DNA of 64,000 nucleotides from an uncultured Brevundimonas sp. (GTDB taxonomy: Bacteria; Pseudomonadota; Alphaproteobacteria; Caulobacterales; Caulobacteraceae): positions 62,001 to 126,000 of the forward strand of contig NZ_CALMFB010000024.1 in assembly GCF_937863155.1 (NCBI RefSeq), given 5' to 3'. Within the stretch, counting starts at the first letter, position 1. Each line of letters starts with the position of its first letter. Positions 53,865 to 62,836 of this stretch are shown piece after piece. The position numbers and the translations under genes are program-made. The notes under the pieces were generated by a model. That model worked only from the letters and a program-made list of their open reading frames with translations. It did not search any database and was not told where the DNA came from.

Positions 53865-54619
53865 TGGCCTGGACCCGCACCTATGACGGGCCTGAGCCGG
53901 TTCGCATCAACAAATGGCTGGGTCAGTCGGGCGTCTGTTCGCGGCGCGAGGCGGACGGCCTGATCGCCGAGGGTCTGGTCAGCATCGACGGGGCGACGGT
54001 GACCGACGCGGGGCGCAAGATCGCGCCGGGCGAAACCCTGACGCTGAACGACGCCGCCACCCGCGCCCTGGACGCCGGTTTCACCCTGATGCTGCACAAG
54101 CCCGTCGGCTATGTCTCGGGCCAGCCCGAGCCGGACAAGATCCCCGCCGTGCGCCTGCTCACCGCCGTGAACGCCCAGGACGGATCGGCGGACATCGCCG
54201 CCGACGCCTCCGTGCCCCCCATCGGGCGGCTGGACGAGGATTCGCGCGGCCTGCTGCTATTCTCGACGGACGGCGTGGTGGCCAAGGCGGTGATCGGACC
54301 GGAGTCGGACCTGCCCAAGGAGTATCTGGTCCGCGTCGCGGGGGATGTGACCGACGCCAAGCTGGCGCTGTTGCGTCGCGGCCTGTCGCTGGACGGGCGG
54401 ATGCTGAGACCCGCCGAGGTGACCCAGCTGAAACCCCGCCGCCTGCGCTTCATCCTGCGCGAGGGCCGCAACCGTCAGATCCGCCGCATGTGCGAACTGG
54501 TGGGGCTGGAGGTCACCGACCTGAAGCGCATCCGCATCGGCCCGGTGGGCCTGGGCGACCTGCCAGAGGGGCAATGGCGCATGCTGACGCCGGACGAGCG
54601 GGCCAAGCTGATCGGCTGA
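53864..54619 (+). CDS. RsuA/RluF-like rRNA pseudouridine synthase
   Basis: The 251-residue protein has an N-terminal S4 domain (VRINKWLGQSGVCSRREADGL), then the RsuA-type catalytic domain. The catalytic Asp lies in IGRLDEDSRGLLLFS, and the C-terminal EGRNRQIRRMCELVGLEV is also diagnostic. It is most like RluF (23S rRNA U2604), but the site is inferred. The ATG overlaps the DUF938 stop, so the two methylation/pseudouridine genes are coupled. Confidence 0.92.
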   Translation: MAWTRTYDGPEPVRINKWLGQSGVCSRREADGLIAEGLVSIDGATVTDAGRKIAPGETLTLNDAATRALDAGFTLMLHKPVGYVSGQPEPDKIPAVRLLTAVNAQDGSADIAADASVPPIGRLDEDSRGLLLFSTDGVVAKAVIGPESDLPKEYLVRVAGDVTDAKLALLRRGLSLDGRMLRPAEVTQLKPRRLRFILREGRNRQIRRMCELVGLEVTDLKRIRIGPVGLGDLPEGQWRMLTPDERAKLIG

Positions 54620-54623
54620 TGGC

Positions 54624-56435
54624 CTAAAGCGGCGCGCACTGGGCCGTCAGCCAGTCCAGAACATCGCCATCCAGCAACGGCCCGACCCGGGCCAGCACCG
54701 TCGCGTGATAGGCGTCGACATAGGCGCGTTCGTCGGCCGTCAGCAGGTCCACGTCGATCAGTTTGCGATCCAGCGGCGCCAGGGTCAGCTGCTCGAACCC
54801 CAGCATCGGCCGTTCCCCGCCCGCGATGGGTTGCGCCTCGGTCACCACCTGCAGGGTCTCGATGCGGATGCCCCAGTGGTTCTCGCGGTAATAGCCCGGC
54901 TCGTTCGACACGATCATGCCGGGCAGAAGCGCCTGGGTCGTCCCCCATTTGGCGATCCGCTGCGGCCCCTCGTGCACGCCCAGATAGCTGCCGACGCCGT
55001 GGCCGGTGCCGTGGTCGTAGTCGAACCCCTGCATCCACAGCGGCAGACGCGCCAGGGCGTCCAGCTGCATGCCGTTGGTCCCGGCCGGGAACCTCACCAC
55101 CGCCATGGCGATATGCCCCTTCAGCACCAGGGTGAACATGCGGCGCTGGTCGGCGCTGGGGTCGCCCACGGCCATGGTCCGCGTCACATCGGTGGTCCCA
55201 TCCAGATACTGGCCGCCGCCGTCCACCAACAGCAGAGAGCCGCGCTCCATGCGTCGGATCGTTCGGGTCACGGGCTTGTAGTGTGGCAGGGCGCCGTTCG
55301 GCCCGGCCCCGGCGATGGTGTCGAACGACAGGTCCTTCAGCGCGCCGGTCTGTTCGCGGAAGCCTTCCAGCGCCTCGGCCACCTGGCGCTCGTCCGGCAG
55401 GGTCTGCTGCGCCACCGTATCGACCCAGTGCAGGAAGCGCGTCAGCGCCGCCCCGTCGCGGATGTGGGCCTGGCGCGAGCCTTCGATCTCGACCGCGTTC
55501 TTGACCGCGCGCGGCAGGGTGCAGGGATCGGCCCCGCGCACCACGGTCGCCCCCGCCGCCGCCAGCCGGTCGAACCACCAGGCCGAGGACAGCGACGGAT
55601 CGATCAGCACCCGGCGGCCCTTCAGCCCCTCCAGAGCCCCGTCCAGCGCCTCGGGCGACTGAACCGAGACGGCGTCGCCCAGCCAGCCGGGCAGTTCATT
55701 GGTCACCTTCCTGGGATCGACGAACAGGCTGGCCGAACCATCGGCCTGGACCACCGCCTGGGCCAGAGGCAGGGGCGAGCGGATCACGTCGCCGCCGCGC
55801 ACATTGAACAGCCAGGCGATGGAGGATGGCGCCGTCAGGACGGCCGCATCCGCGCCCTTGTCGGCGATGGCCTTGCCGATCCGGGCGCGCTTTGACGCCG
55901 CACTCTCGCCCGCATGGCGGTCTTCGTGGGGGACCACAGGGGCCATGGGTTGCGCCGGGCGATCATCACCCCAGGCCAGGTCCAGCGGATTGACCTGAAC
56001 GGGCTTCAGCTCAGCCCCCGCCCTGGCCGCCGCCGCCCTCAGCCCCGCCAGGGCGTCCGGGCTGTGCAAACGTGGGTCATAGCCGATTACCGATCCCTTG
56101 GGCGCGCCTTCCAGCCAGCGCGCCAGACCGTTGTCTTCCAGCGCCAGGATTTCGAACTGGTCCGCATCGACCTGGGCCCGCACCTGCACCGTATAGCGGC
56201 CGTCGGCGAACACGGCCGCTCGATCGGTCAGCACCGCCCCCGCGCCGGCCGAGCCGGTGAAGCCGCTGATCCAGGCCAGCCGCTCGTTGGCCTCGGGCAG
56301 GTATTCGTTCTGGTGCTCGTCCTCATGCGGGATGAGGAAGCCGTCCAGCCCCTGCTCGGCCATGCGGGCGCGAAGCAGGGGCAGGTGTTTCCGGCCGAAG
56401 GACGGGTCGGTGGCTTCGTCAAAGGTCTGGCGCAT
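54624..56435 (-). CDS. Aminopeptidase P family protein (M24B)
   Basis: The 603-residue enzyme cleaves X-Pro bonds. It has two creatinase-like N-terminal domains (about residues 15-320) and a pita-bread catalytic domain. Metal ligands are seen as LLVDGGGQYLDGTTDVTRT (two Asp), GTGHGVGSYLGVHEGP (His), NEPGYYRE (Glu) and FEQLTLAPLD (Glu). The length matches the long three-domain form found in eukaryotes and many alphaproteobacteria. It converges on the RluF-like gene with 4 bases between. Confidence 0.95.
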   Translation of the reverse strand: MRQTFDEATDPSFGRKHLPLLRARMAEQGLDGFLIPHEDEHQNEYLPEANERLAWISGFTGSAGAGAVLTDRAAVFADGRYTVQVRAQVDADQFEILALEDNGLARWLEGAPKGSVIGYDPRLHSPDALAGLRAAAARAGAELKPVQVNPLDLAWGDDRPAQPMAPVVPHEDRHAGESAASKRARIGKAIADKGADAAVLTAPSSIAWLFNVRGGDVIRSPLPLAQAVVQADGSASLFVDPRKVTNELPGWLGDAVSVQSPEALDGALEGLKGRRVLIDPSLSSAWWFDRLAAAGATVVRGADPCTLPRAVKNAVEIEGSRQAHIRDGAALTRFLHWVDTVAQQTLPDERQVAEALEGFREQTGALKDLSFDTIAGAGPNGALPHYKPVTRTIRRMERGSLLLVDGGGQYLDGTTDVTRTMAVGDPSADQRRMFTLVLKGHIAMAVVRFPAGTNGMQLDALARLPLWMQGFDYDHGTGHGVGSYLGVHEGPQRIAKWGTTQALLPGMIVSNEPGYYRENHWGIRIETLQVVTEAQPIAGGERPMLGFEQLTLAPLDRKLIDVDLLTADERAYVDAYHATVLARVGPLLDGDVLDWLTAQCAPL

Positions 56436-56483
56436 GGCGGCGGGTCTAGCACCGCCATGCGCCGCCGGGAAAGGCGTCGATGA

Positions 56484-56933
56484 TCAGGGCTGAGGCGTGG
56501 TCGAGGTCACGACCGGAGCCGCGCCCGTCGACGCACCGGGCGCCGGCTCGCTGCGGGCCTCGGCGGCGCGGGCCTCGGCGGCGGCGCGGGCAGCCTCGGC
56601 CTGAGCGCGGGCGGCGTCGGCGCGGGCGATGGCCACCCCCGCCTGGGCCCCCGCAATCTGACCCTGGACCTGGGCCGAGGCGCTGGCGGCGTCGGCCTGG
56701 GCCTGAGCCTGGACGGCCTGGGCCTCGGCCAGGCGGGTTTCGACCTCGGCCTGGCTGGTCGCGCCGTTGTTGGAGGCCAGCAGCCAGATCACCACCAGCA
56801 GCACGGCGACTGCCAAGCCGCCCGCCACCCACCAGCCGGTGTTGGACTCGGGCCGCACCACCACCGTCTCGGTATAGACCGGCTGGGCCGGCGGCGGGGT
56901 CGAGGGGTTCAGGTCGGGATCATACTGGCTCAC
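56484..56933 (-). CDS. Single-span membrane protein with Ala/Gln coiled coil
   Basis: The 149-residue protein has a Pro-rich cytoplasmic N-terminus (residues 1-30) and one span (about 33-53, GWWVAGGLAVAVLLVVIWLL). A predicted coiled coil (about 60-130) made almost wholly of Ala, Gln, Glu and Arg follows, then a Pro/Thr tail. No family is recognised. Start is GTG 56933 with AGGAGG 7 bases upstream, a strong site. It lies downstream of prmA on the same strand, 55 bases away. Confidence 0.8.
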   Translation of the reverse strand: MSQYDPDLNPSTPPPAQPVYTETVVVRPESNTGWWVAGGLAVAVLLVVIWLLASNNGATSQAEVETRLAEAQAVQAQAQADAASASAQVQGQIAGAQAGVAIARADAARAQAEAARAAAEARAAEARSEPAPGASTGAAPVVTSTTPQP

Positions 56934-56988
56934 GGGCGGACCTCCTGGTGTTCGCCCCGCAGAACGGCCTCGCTTGGCCCCCGGTTCC

Positions 56989-57861
56989 CTATCCGCCCCG
57001 GCGCAGCAGCAGGGCCGACCAGGCATCGTGATGGATGGTCTGCTCGACCGCGAACCCCAGGGCCTCATAGGCCTCCAGAACCTCGGCCTCCTGGGTCCGC
57101 AGCAGGCCCGACAGGATGGCGCGCCCGTCCGGCGTCATCCGCGCCGTGATCGCCGGCGCCAGTTCGATCAGAGGCCGCGCCAGGATGTTGGCGAACACCA
57201 GGTCATAGGGCGCCTGGCCGGTCACCGCCGGATGGCTCAGGTCCCCGTCCTCGACGAACACCGCCTGGGCGCCGTTGATCTCGGCGTTCTCGCCCGCGAT
57301 GCGAACCGAGGGGCTGTCGATGTCCGTCCCCACGACCACCGGCGTTCCGGTCAGATTGGCGGCGATGCCCAGGACCCCGGTGCCGGTCCCGACGTCCAGC
57401 ACCCTCCGCGGCGCGCCCGCCGTGGTCAGCACCGTCTCCAGCGCCTCCAGACATCCGACCGTGGTGCCGTGATGGCCGGTGCCGAAGGCGGCGCCGGCGT
57501 CGATCTTGATGCTGACCCGGTCGGCCGGAACCTTGCCCTGGTCATGGGCGCCATAGACGAAGAACCGCCCCGCCTCGACCGGCGGCAGGCCCGACAGCGA
57601 CATGGCCAGCCAGTCGGCGTCGGCCAGCTTTTCGACCACCACGGTCAGGCCGTCGTGCGCACGCAGGGCGGCGGCGACCCCGTCCGCCTCCTCGTCCGTG
57701 GTCGGAAAGGCGTCGATGCGCCAGACGCCCCTGTCCTCGTCTTCCTCCAGGATGGAATAGGTCGCGCCTTCCAGCAGGGGGTCCGCGTCCAGCGCCGCGG
57801 CGGCGGCCTCTGCGACTTCTCGGTCGCCATGTGCGATTATCTGAACTGCGGTCTGTGACAT
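56989..57861 (-). CDS. prmA: Ribosomal protein L11 methyltransferase
   Basis: The 290-residue enzyme methylates ribosomal protein L11. The N-terminal substrate-binding domain covers about residues 1-95. The catalytic domain has [20 protein letters not shown], motif [16 protein letters not shown] and the [16 protein letters not shown] segment that follows the catalytic Asn. It is divergent from the H1-like gene across 100 bases. Confidence 0.95.
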   Translation of the reverse strand: MSQTAVQIIAHGDREVAEAAAAALDADPLLEGATYSILEEDEDRGVWRIDAFPTTDEEADGVAAALRAHDGLTVVVEKLADADWLAMSLSGLPPVEAGRFFVYGAHDQGKVPADRVSIKIDAGAAFGTGHHGTTVGCLEALETVLTTAGAPRRVLDVGTGTGVLGIAANLTGTPVVVGTDIDSPSVRIAGENAEINGAQAVFVEDGDLSHPAVTGQAPYDLVFANILARPLIELAPAITARMTPDGRAILSGLLRTQEAEVLEAYEALGFAVEQTIHHDAWSALLLRRGG

Positions 57862-57961
57862 TTCCTAAAGCCCGTTATCATGCCGAATCGCAGCTATTCG
57901 GCGCGACCCGGTCCAATGCGGTCCAGCGCGCCTTCGTCCAAACCGAGGGGTCGGGGAGTCC

Positions 57962-58498
57962 ATGGCCAAATCACCGTCAGCACCAAAGTCCGCTTCCAAG
58001 CCTAAACCGGCCGCGAAGTCGAGCGCCGCCAAGCCTGCGGCCGCAAAGAAACCCGTCGCCGCCAAGGCGCCCGCCGCGGCCAAGCCCGCCACGAAACCGG
58101 CCGCCGCCAAGACTGCGGCTCCGAAGGCGACGGCTCCGAAAGCCGCTGTGAAGCCGGCCGCCAAGGCTGCTGCGCCCAAGACGGCGGCCAAGCCCGCCGC
58201 GAAGGCTGCACCCGCCAAGAAGCCCGCTGCGCCCAAGACCGCCGCGAAACCGGCCGCCAAGGCCGCGGCCCCGAAGGCGACCGCGCCCAAGGCTGCCGCT
58301 CCGAAGGCTGCGGCGAAACCCGCCGCCAGGAAGCCGGCGGCCGCCAAGCCCGCCGCTGCGCCCAAGCCCGCGCCGGTCGCCGCTGCGGCCCCCGCTCCGG
58401 CTCCGGCGCCCGCCGCCGCCGCGCCCAAGCCCGCCGCCAAGCCGGCGCCCAAGGGTTTCTGGGCCAAGCTGGGCGACGCCATCTTCGGCAAGCGCTGA
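57962..58498 (+). CDS. Histone H1-like Lys/Ala/Pro-rich protein
   Basis: The 178-residue, very basic protein is built almost only of Ala, Lys and Pro in irregular AAKPA/APKA/KTAA repeats (residues 1-160), like histone H1 tails and bacterial HctB/AlgP-type proteins. The last 14 residues differ: GFWAKLGDAIFGKR, an amphipathic helix with Trp and two Phe. Codon use is normal for the window, and a strong terminator follows, so it is a real gene. DNA or RNA binding is likely from charge; the C-terminal helix could bind a membrane or partner. Confidence 0.82.
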   Translation: MAKSPSAPKSASKPKPAAKSSAAKPAAAKKPVAAKAPAAAKPATKPAAAKTAAPKATAPKAAVKPAAKAAAPKTAAKPAAKAAPAKKPAAPKTAAKPAAKAAAPKATAPKAAAPKAAAKPAARKPAAAKPAAAPKPAPVAAAAPAPAPAPAAAAPKPAAKPAPKGFWAKLGDAIFGKR

Positions 58499-58519
58499 TC
58501 TGAACGCCTGAATGTCAAA

Positions 58520-58553
58520 GGCCCCGGACGGTCGATCCGTCCGGGGCCTTTTT
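58520..58553 (+). terminator. Terminator after the H1-like gene
   Basis: A perfect 12-bp stem GGCCCCGGACGG (58520-58531) with CCGTCCGGGGCC (58537-58548), loop TCGAT, then TTTTT. The convergent next gene ends at 58574, so it may serve both sides. Confidence 0.92.
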
Positions 58554-58573
58554 CATGCCGGGTCCGCGCCGCC

Positions 58574-59365
58574 TCAGCCCGGCTTGCGGAAGCGATAGAC
58601 GAACTGGTCGGTCCGGCCGCGAATGGCGGGGTCAAAGACGTTCAGGCTGTGGTCGTCGTCGGGGTTGGCCACCACCTTGGTCTCGGCCTCGAACACGAAA
58701 CCCGCCGCCTCGACCTGACGACGCAGGGCGGCGCCTTCGATCCGGTGCAGGGTTGCGACCACTTCCAGCCCCGCCCCCGGCGCGGCCTGGTGATCCAGGA
58801 TGACATACAGGCCGCCGGGCTTCAGCGCCGCGAACACCGCCGCATTCATCCGCGCCACGTCCACGCCGAAGCGAGGAATGACGAAGTCGTGGTATTCCTG
58901 GGCCGTGAACACCACGTCCACCGGGCGGCCGAACGGCATGTCCTCCAGGGCGGCGGTGATGCGGCTGACGTTCGGATAGGTCGAGGCCAGGGTGTCGCCG
59001 TGCACATTCTCGCGCGCCGCCGTCTGGTTCGGCACGAAGGCGAAAACTCGGCCGGTCGGCCCGACCACGGGCGCGAACAGGCGGGTGAAATAGCCTTCCT
59101 CCGGCCGGATGTCGGCGATGACGTCGCCGGGCTGCAGGCCGATGAAGGCCAGCATCTCGGCCGGATAACGCAGCGGGTCACGCGCCACCTCGTCGGCCGG
59201 ACGACGCGGGTCGGCCACGGCTTCGGCGTACAGGGCGGCGTGGTCGGTTTCAGGCGCGGCGTTGACGATGACGTCATGCGACCCCGGCCCATTGGCGATG
59301 ATGACACAGCCGCCCAGGGCCAGGCTGATCGCCCCGGCGACGGCGGCGGATACGGCGGTTCTCAT
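58574..59365 (-). CDS. Exported methyltransferase-like lipoprotein
   Basis: The 263-residue protein has a signal peptide with lipobox LGGC (Cys20). The mature domain resembles predicted class I methyltransferases (COG4798-like): PAEMLAFIGLQPGDVIADI, then AALEDMPFGRPVDVVFTAQEYHD and LKPGGLYVILDH. Motif I is degraded (IADIRPEEGYF at 83-93, no GxGxG). A secreted SAM enzyme is puzzling because SAM is cytoplasmic, so it may have another ligand. ATG 59365 has AGGAGG 5 bases upstream, which decides the start over 59380. Confidence 0.8.
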   Translation of the reverse strand: MRTAVSAAVAGAISLALGGCVIIANGPGSHDVIVNAAPETDHAALYAEAVADPRRPADEVARDPLRYPAEMLAFIGLQPGDVIADIRPEEGYFTRLFAPVVGPTGRVFAFVPNQTAARENVHGDTLASTYPNVSRITAALEDMPFGRPVDVVFTAQEYHDFVIPRFGVDVARMNAAVFAALKPGGLYVILDHQAAPGAGLEVVATLHRIEGAALRRQVEAAGFVFEAETKVVANPDDDHSLNVFDPAIRGRTDQFVYRFRKPG

Positions 59366-59421
59366 GAGGGCCTCCTGCAACGGCGCAGGGATAGGGACGC
59401 TGTTTCACCCGCGACGCAAGC

Positions 59422-60474
59422 TCAATCCAGCGGACGCCACGCCTGATCGGACGGCAGGGGCGCGAACAGGGCGTCCAGGTCGGCGTCGCTGACGCCGTCC
59501 AGGGTCGCGGGCGACCACCGGGGCGCATTGTCCTTGTCCACGATCACGGCGCGCACGCCCTCCTGAAAGTCGTGGGTGCGCACAACCCGGCCGCCCAGGG
59601 CGTATTCCATGGCCATGTTGTCGGCGAAGTCGGTCAGGGCGGCGCCGGCGCGGATCTGGCGCAGCGACACCTTCAGCGACTGGGGCGATTTGGTCTTCAG
59701 GATCGCCAGCTGCGCCTGGGCCCAGTCGGACCCTTCGGCCTCCAGCGCGGCGAAGATCGCCTCGACCGTGTCATGGGCGAACAGGCGGTCGATGGCCTCC
59801 AGATGCGGTTCGATCGGCGCCTCGCCTGCGTCATCCTCCAGCCCGTCGGCGATGTCGGCCGGGTGGGCCGGATCGGTGGCCAGGATGGCGCGGAACGCCT
59901 CCAGCGCATCGGTCGGCAGATAGTGGGTGTGGATGCCCAGGAAGACGGTGTCCGCCGCCTTCAGCCGTGCGCCGGTCAGGGCGATCCAGACGCCCGTCTG
60001 GCCCGGCAGGCGCGGCAGGAACCAGCCGCCGCCCACATCGGGGAACAGGCCGATCCCCGTCTCGGGCATGGCGTAGGTGGTGCGTTCGGTGGCGATGCGC
60101 ACCTCGGCCGGTTCGCTGATGCCCACGCCGCCGCCCATGACGATGCCGTCCACCAGGGCCGTCACCGGCTTGGGATAGGTGAACAAGAGGTGGTTCAGCT
60201 TGTATTCCGTGTCGAAGAAGCGCCGGGCCTCGGCCGCATCGCCCGCGCCGCTTTCGGCGATCATGCGGATGTCGCCCCCGGCGCAGAAGCCGCGCTCGCC
60301 GGCATGGTCGATCAGCACCGACTTCACCGCCTCATCCGCGCGCCAGTCCAGCAGCGCCGCGATCATCGCCTCGCACATGCCCCGGTTCAGCGCATGCAGC
60401 GCCTTGGGCCGGTTCAGGGTGATGCGGCCGACGCCGGCTTCGACGCGGGTCAGGATTTCGGGTTCGTCGCTCAT
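59422..60474 (-). CDS. 3-hydroxyisobutyryl-CoA hydrolase (enoyl-CoA hydratase/isomerase family)
   Basis: The 350-residue crotonase-fold protein has NRPKALHALNRGMCEAMIAA, the oxyanion-hole GERGFCAGGDIRMIAE and VDGIVMGGGVGISEPAE. The acidic MPETGIGLFPDVGGGWFLPR segment and the long C-terminal part are typical of HIBCH-type hydrolases in valine breakdown rather than simple hydratases. Its ATG overlaps the stop of the acyl-CoA dehydrogenase gene, so both are one unit. Confidence 0.9.
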   Translation of the reverse strand: MSDEPEILTRVEAGVGRITLNRPKALHALNRGMCEAMIAALLDWRADEAVKSVLIDHAGERGFCAGGDIRMIAESGAGDAAEARRFFDTEYKLNHLLFTYPKPVTALVDGIVMGGGVGISEPAEVRIATERTTYAMPETGIGLFPDVGGGWFLPRLPGQTGVWIALTGARLKAADTVFLGIHTHYLPTDALEAFRAILATDPAHPADIADGLEDDAGEAPIEPHLEAIDRLFAHDTVEAIFAALEAEGSDWAQAQLAILKTKSPQSLKVSLRQIRAGAALTDFADNMAMEYALGGRVVRTHDFQEGVRAVIVDKDNAPRWSPATLDGVSDADLDALFAPLPSDQAWRPLD

Positions 60475-61610
60475 CCGCGCATCATCTCCCGCGCGGTGAT
60501 GACGCGCATGATCTCGTTCGTGCCTTCCAGGATGCGGTGCACCCGAAGGTCGCGCACGATCCGCTCCAGCGGATAGTCCTTCAGATAGCCATAGCCGCCA
60601 TGCAGTTGCAGCGCCTCGTCGGCGATCTGGAAACAGGCGTCGGTGGCCAGCCGCTTGGCCATGGCGCACCATTTGGTCTTCTCGGGATGGCCGGTGTCGA
60701 TGGCCCAGGCGCCGCGCAGAACCATCAACCGCGCCGCCTCCAGCTGGGTCGCCATGTCGGCCAGCTTGAATTGCGTATTTTGAAACTCGTTCAGCGCCTT
60801 GCCGAACTGTTTTCGCGTGGCGACATAGGCCTGGGCCGTCTCCAGCGCCAGCCGCGCCCCGCCCAGCGAACAGGCGGCGATGTTCAACCGCCCGCCGTCC
60901 AGACCCATCATGGCGTAACGGAAGCCCGCCCCTTCGTCGCCCAGCAGATTGGCGACCGGGATGCGGCAGTCGTCGAAGCTGACAATGGCGGTGGGCTGGC
61001 TGTTCCAGCCCATCTTCTTCTCCTGCGCGCCGAAGCTCAGGCCCGGCGTCCCCAGATCGACGACGAAGGCTGAAATCCCCTTCGGCCCCGGCTCGCCCGT
61101 GCGGGCCATGACCACATAGACATCGCTGGTCCCCGCGCCCGAGATGAAGGCCTTGGAGCCGTTCAGCACCCAATGGTCGCCGTCGCGCACCGCCGTGGTG
61201 CGCATGGCGGCGGCGTCCGAGCCGGAACCCGGCTCGGTCAGGCAATAGCTGGCGATCCTGTCCATTGCCGTCAGCGCCGGGACATAGCGGCCGCGCAGGT
61301 CGTCGGACCCGAACCGGTCGATCATCCAGGTGGACATGTTGTGGATCGAGATGAAGGCGGCGGTCGACACGTCCCCGGCCGCCAGCTCCTCGAAGATCAC
61401 CGCCGCCTCAACCCGGCCCAGGCCCATGCCGCCGTGCTCCTCGCCCGCATAGATGCCGCAGAAGCCCATTTCGGCGGCGGCGCGCAGGGTGTCGACCGGA
61501 AAGGTCTTGGTCTCGTCCCACTCGGCGCTGTGCGGCGCCAGCTCGGCCGCTGCAAAGGCGCGGGCGGCGTCCTGAATGGCGCGCTGGTCGTCGGTCAGGG
61601 CGAAGTCCAT
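60471..61610 (-). CDS. Acyl-CoA dehydrogenase (probable isobutyryl-CoA dehydrogenase)
   Basis: The 379-residue flavoenzyme shows the acyl-CoA dehydrogenase signatures ITNx-like YCLTEPGSGSDAAAMRT and QLHGGYGYLKDYPLERIVRD, with catalytic-base region RILEGTNEIMRVITAREMMR. In this operon with a 3-hydroxyisobutyryl-CoA hydrolase and near an MmsB-like gene, isobutyryl-CoA is the likely substrate; this is inferred. Its start lies 209 bases from hemB across a palindromic repeat element. Confidence 0.92.
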   Translation of the reverse strand: MDFALTDDQRAIQDAARAFAAAELAPHSAEWDETKTFPVDTLRAAAEMGFCGIYAGEEHGGMGLGRVEAAVIFEELAAGDVSTAAFISIHNMSTWMIDRFGSDDLRGRYVPALTAMDRIASYCLTEPGSGSDAAAMRTTAVRDGDHWVLNGSKAFISGAGTSDVYVVMARTGEPGPKGISAFVVDLGTPGLSFGAQEKKMGWNSQPTAIVSFDDCRIPVANLLGDEGAGFRYAMMGLDGGRLNIAACSLGGARLALETAQAYVATRKQFGKALNEFQNTQFKLADMATQLEAARLMVLRGAWAIDTGHPEKTKWCAMAKRLATDACFQIADEALQLHGGYGYLKDYPLERIVRDLRVHRILEGTNEIMRVITAREMMRG

Positions 61611-61652
61611 GGGGCGTTTCCTTCGAGTCTTTGCGCGGGGTTCTACCCCCTA

Positions 61653-61814
61653 CCCTCTCCCGATGGGAGAGGGCTTGAGCGCACGGCGGCGACGCCGTCG
61701 TTCTGGCGCGCAAGGGTGAGGGTTGGCTGTTCCGCCACGGCTCACGCCGACGGATACAGCCGACCCTCATCCGACCTGGCTCGCGCCAGGCCACCTTCTC
61801 CCAGCGGGAGAAGG
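61653..61814. repeat. Nested palindromic repeat element between the acyl-CoA dehydrogenase gene and hemB
   Basis: It holds hairpin CCCTCTCCC-GAT-GGGAGAGGG (61653-61673) and hairpin CCTTCTCCC-AGC-GGGAGAAGG (61794-61814). Between them is an imperfect inverted pair, GTGAGGGTTGGCTGT (61716-61730) with ACAGCCGACCCTCAT (61756-61770), 13 of 15 matching. The last arm (GGGAGAAGG) ends 5-6 bases before the first hemB ATG and could act as its ribosome site. Confidence 0.75.
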
Positions 61815-61831
61815 GCGATATGGAGCGCCCC

Positions 61832-62836
61832 ATGACCACGCAGCCGTTCGCCCCCGCCCCCTTCCCGCTCGCCCGGCCGCGCCGGTTAAGGGCCAGCCCG
61901 TGGGTGCGGCGCTTGACGGCCGAGACGACCCTGACGCCCGCCGATCTGATCTGGCCGCTGATCGTGCATGACGGCGCCGAGGACCGCGTTCCGGTGGCCT
62001 CCATGCCCGGCGTCTTCCGCCTGTCGCCCAGGGCGGCGGCCGAGGCGGCGAAAGAGGCGCGCGATCTGGGCATTCCGGCGGTGGCCCTGTTCCCCAATGT
62101 CGATCCGGCGACCAAGGACGCCGTGGGCACGGGCGCGACCGACCCGGACGGCCTGATCCCCGACTGCATCAAGGCCATCAAGGACGCCGCGCCCGAGATC
62201 GGCGTCATCTGCGACGTGGCGCTGGACTGCTATACCGACCACGGCCACGACGGCGTGGTCGAGGACGGGCGCGTTCTGAACGACGCCAGCCTGGAGCGGC
62301 TGGCCGAACAGGCCTTCATCCAGGCCCACGCCGGGGCCGATGTGGTGGCGCCGTCCGACATGATGGACGGCCGGGTCCAGGCGATCCGCGAGGCGCTGGA
62401 GGCCAATGGGTTTCAGGACACCCTCATCCTGTCCTACGCCGCCAAATACGCCTCCGCCTTCTATGGACCGTATCGCGACGCGGTGGGGTCGGCGAAGATG
62501 CTGAGCGGCGACAAGAAGACCTATCAGATGGATTTCGCCAATTCGGACGAGGCCCTGCGCGAAGTGGCCATGGATATCGCCGAGGGCGCCGATGCGGTGA
62601 TGGTCAAGCCGGGCCTGCCCTATCTGGACATCGTGCGGCGCGTGTCCGAGACCTTCAAGGTGCCGACCTTCGCCTATCAGGTGTCGGGCGAATACGCGAT
62701 GATGCAGGCCGCCATCGCCAACGGCTGGCTGGACGGCGACCGGGCCATGATCGAGACCCTGACGGCGTTCAAGCGCGCAGGCTGCGCCGGGGTGCTGACC
62801 TATTTCGCGCCCGAGGCGGCGCGTCGGCTGGGCTGA
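61832..62836 (+). CDS. hemB: Porphobilinogen synthase (delta-aminolevulinic acid dehydratase)
   Basis: The 334-residue enzyme joins two 5-aminolevulinate molecules in haem synthesis. The Schiff-base lysines are Lys205 (SYAAKYAS) and Lys259 (AVMVKPGLP). The metal-site region DVALDCYTDHGHDG (128-141) has Asp in place of the zinc-site Cys residues, apart from one Cys133, so it is of the Mg-type or mixed type. ATG 61832 (GGAG 6 bases upstream) is chosen; ATG 61820 would add four residues. It splits the valine-catabolism genes. Confidence 0.95.
   Translation: MTTQPFAPAPFPLARPRRLRASPWVRRLTAETTLTPADLIWPLIVHDGAEDRVPVASMPGVFRLSPRAAAEAAKEARDLGIPAVALFPNVDPATKDAVGTGATDPDGLIPDCIKAIKDAAPEIGVICDVALDCYTDHGHDGVVEDGRVLNDASLERLAEQAFIQAHAGADVVAPSDMMDGRVQAIREALEANGFQDTLILSYAAKYASAFYGPYRDAVGSAKMLSGDKKTYQMDFANSDEALREVAMDIAEGADAVMVKPGLPYLDIVRRVSETFKVPTFAYQVSGEYAMMQAAIANGWLDGDRAMIETLTAFKRAGCAGVLTYFAPEAARRLG

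Noticed and set aside
57865-58635. Gly/Ala-rich frame antisense to the H1-like gene
   Set aside because: It is the complement of AAG/GCC-type repeats, giving a Gly/Ala hydrophobic string without start signals.
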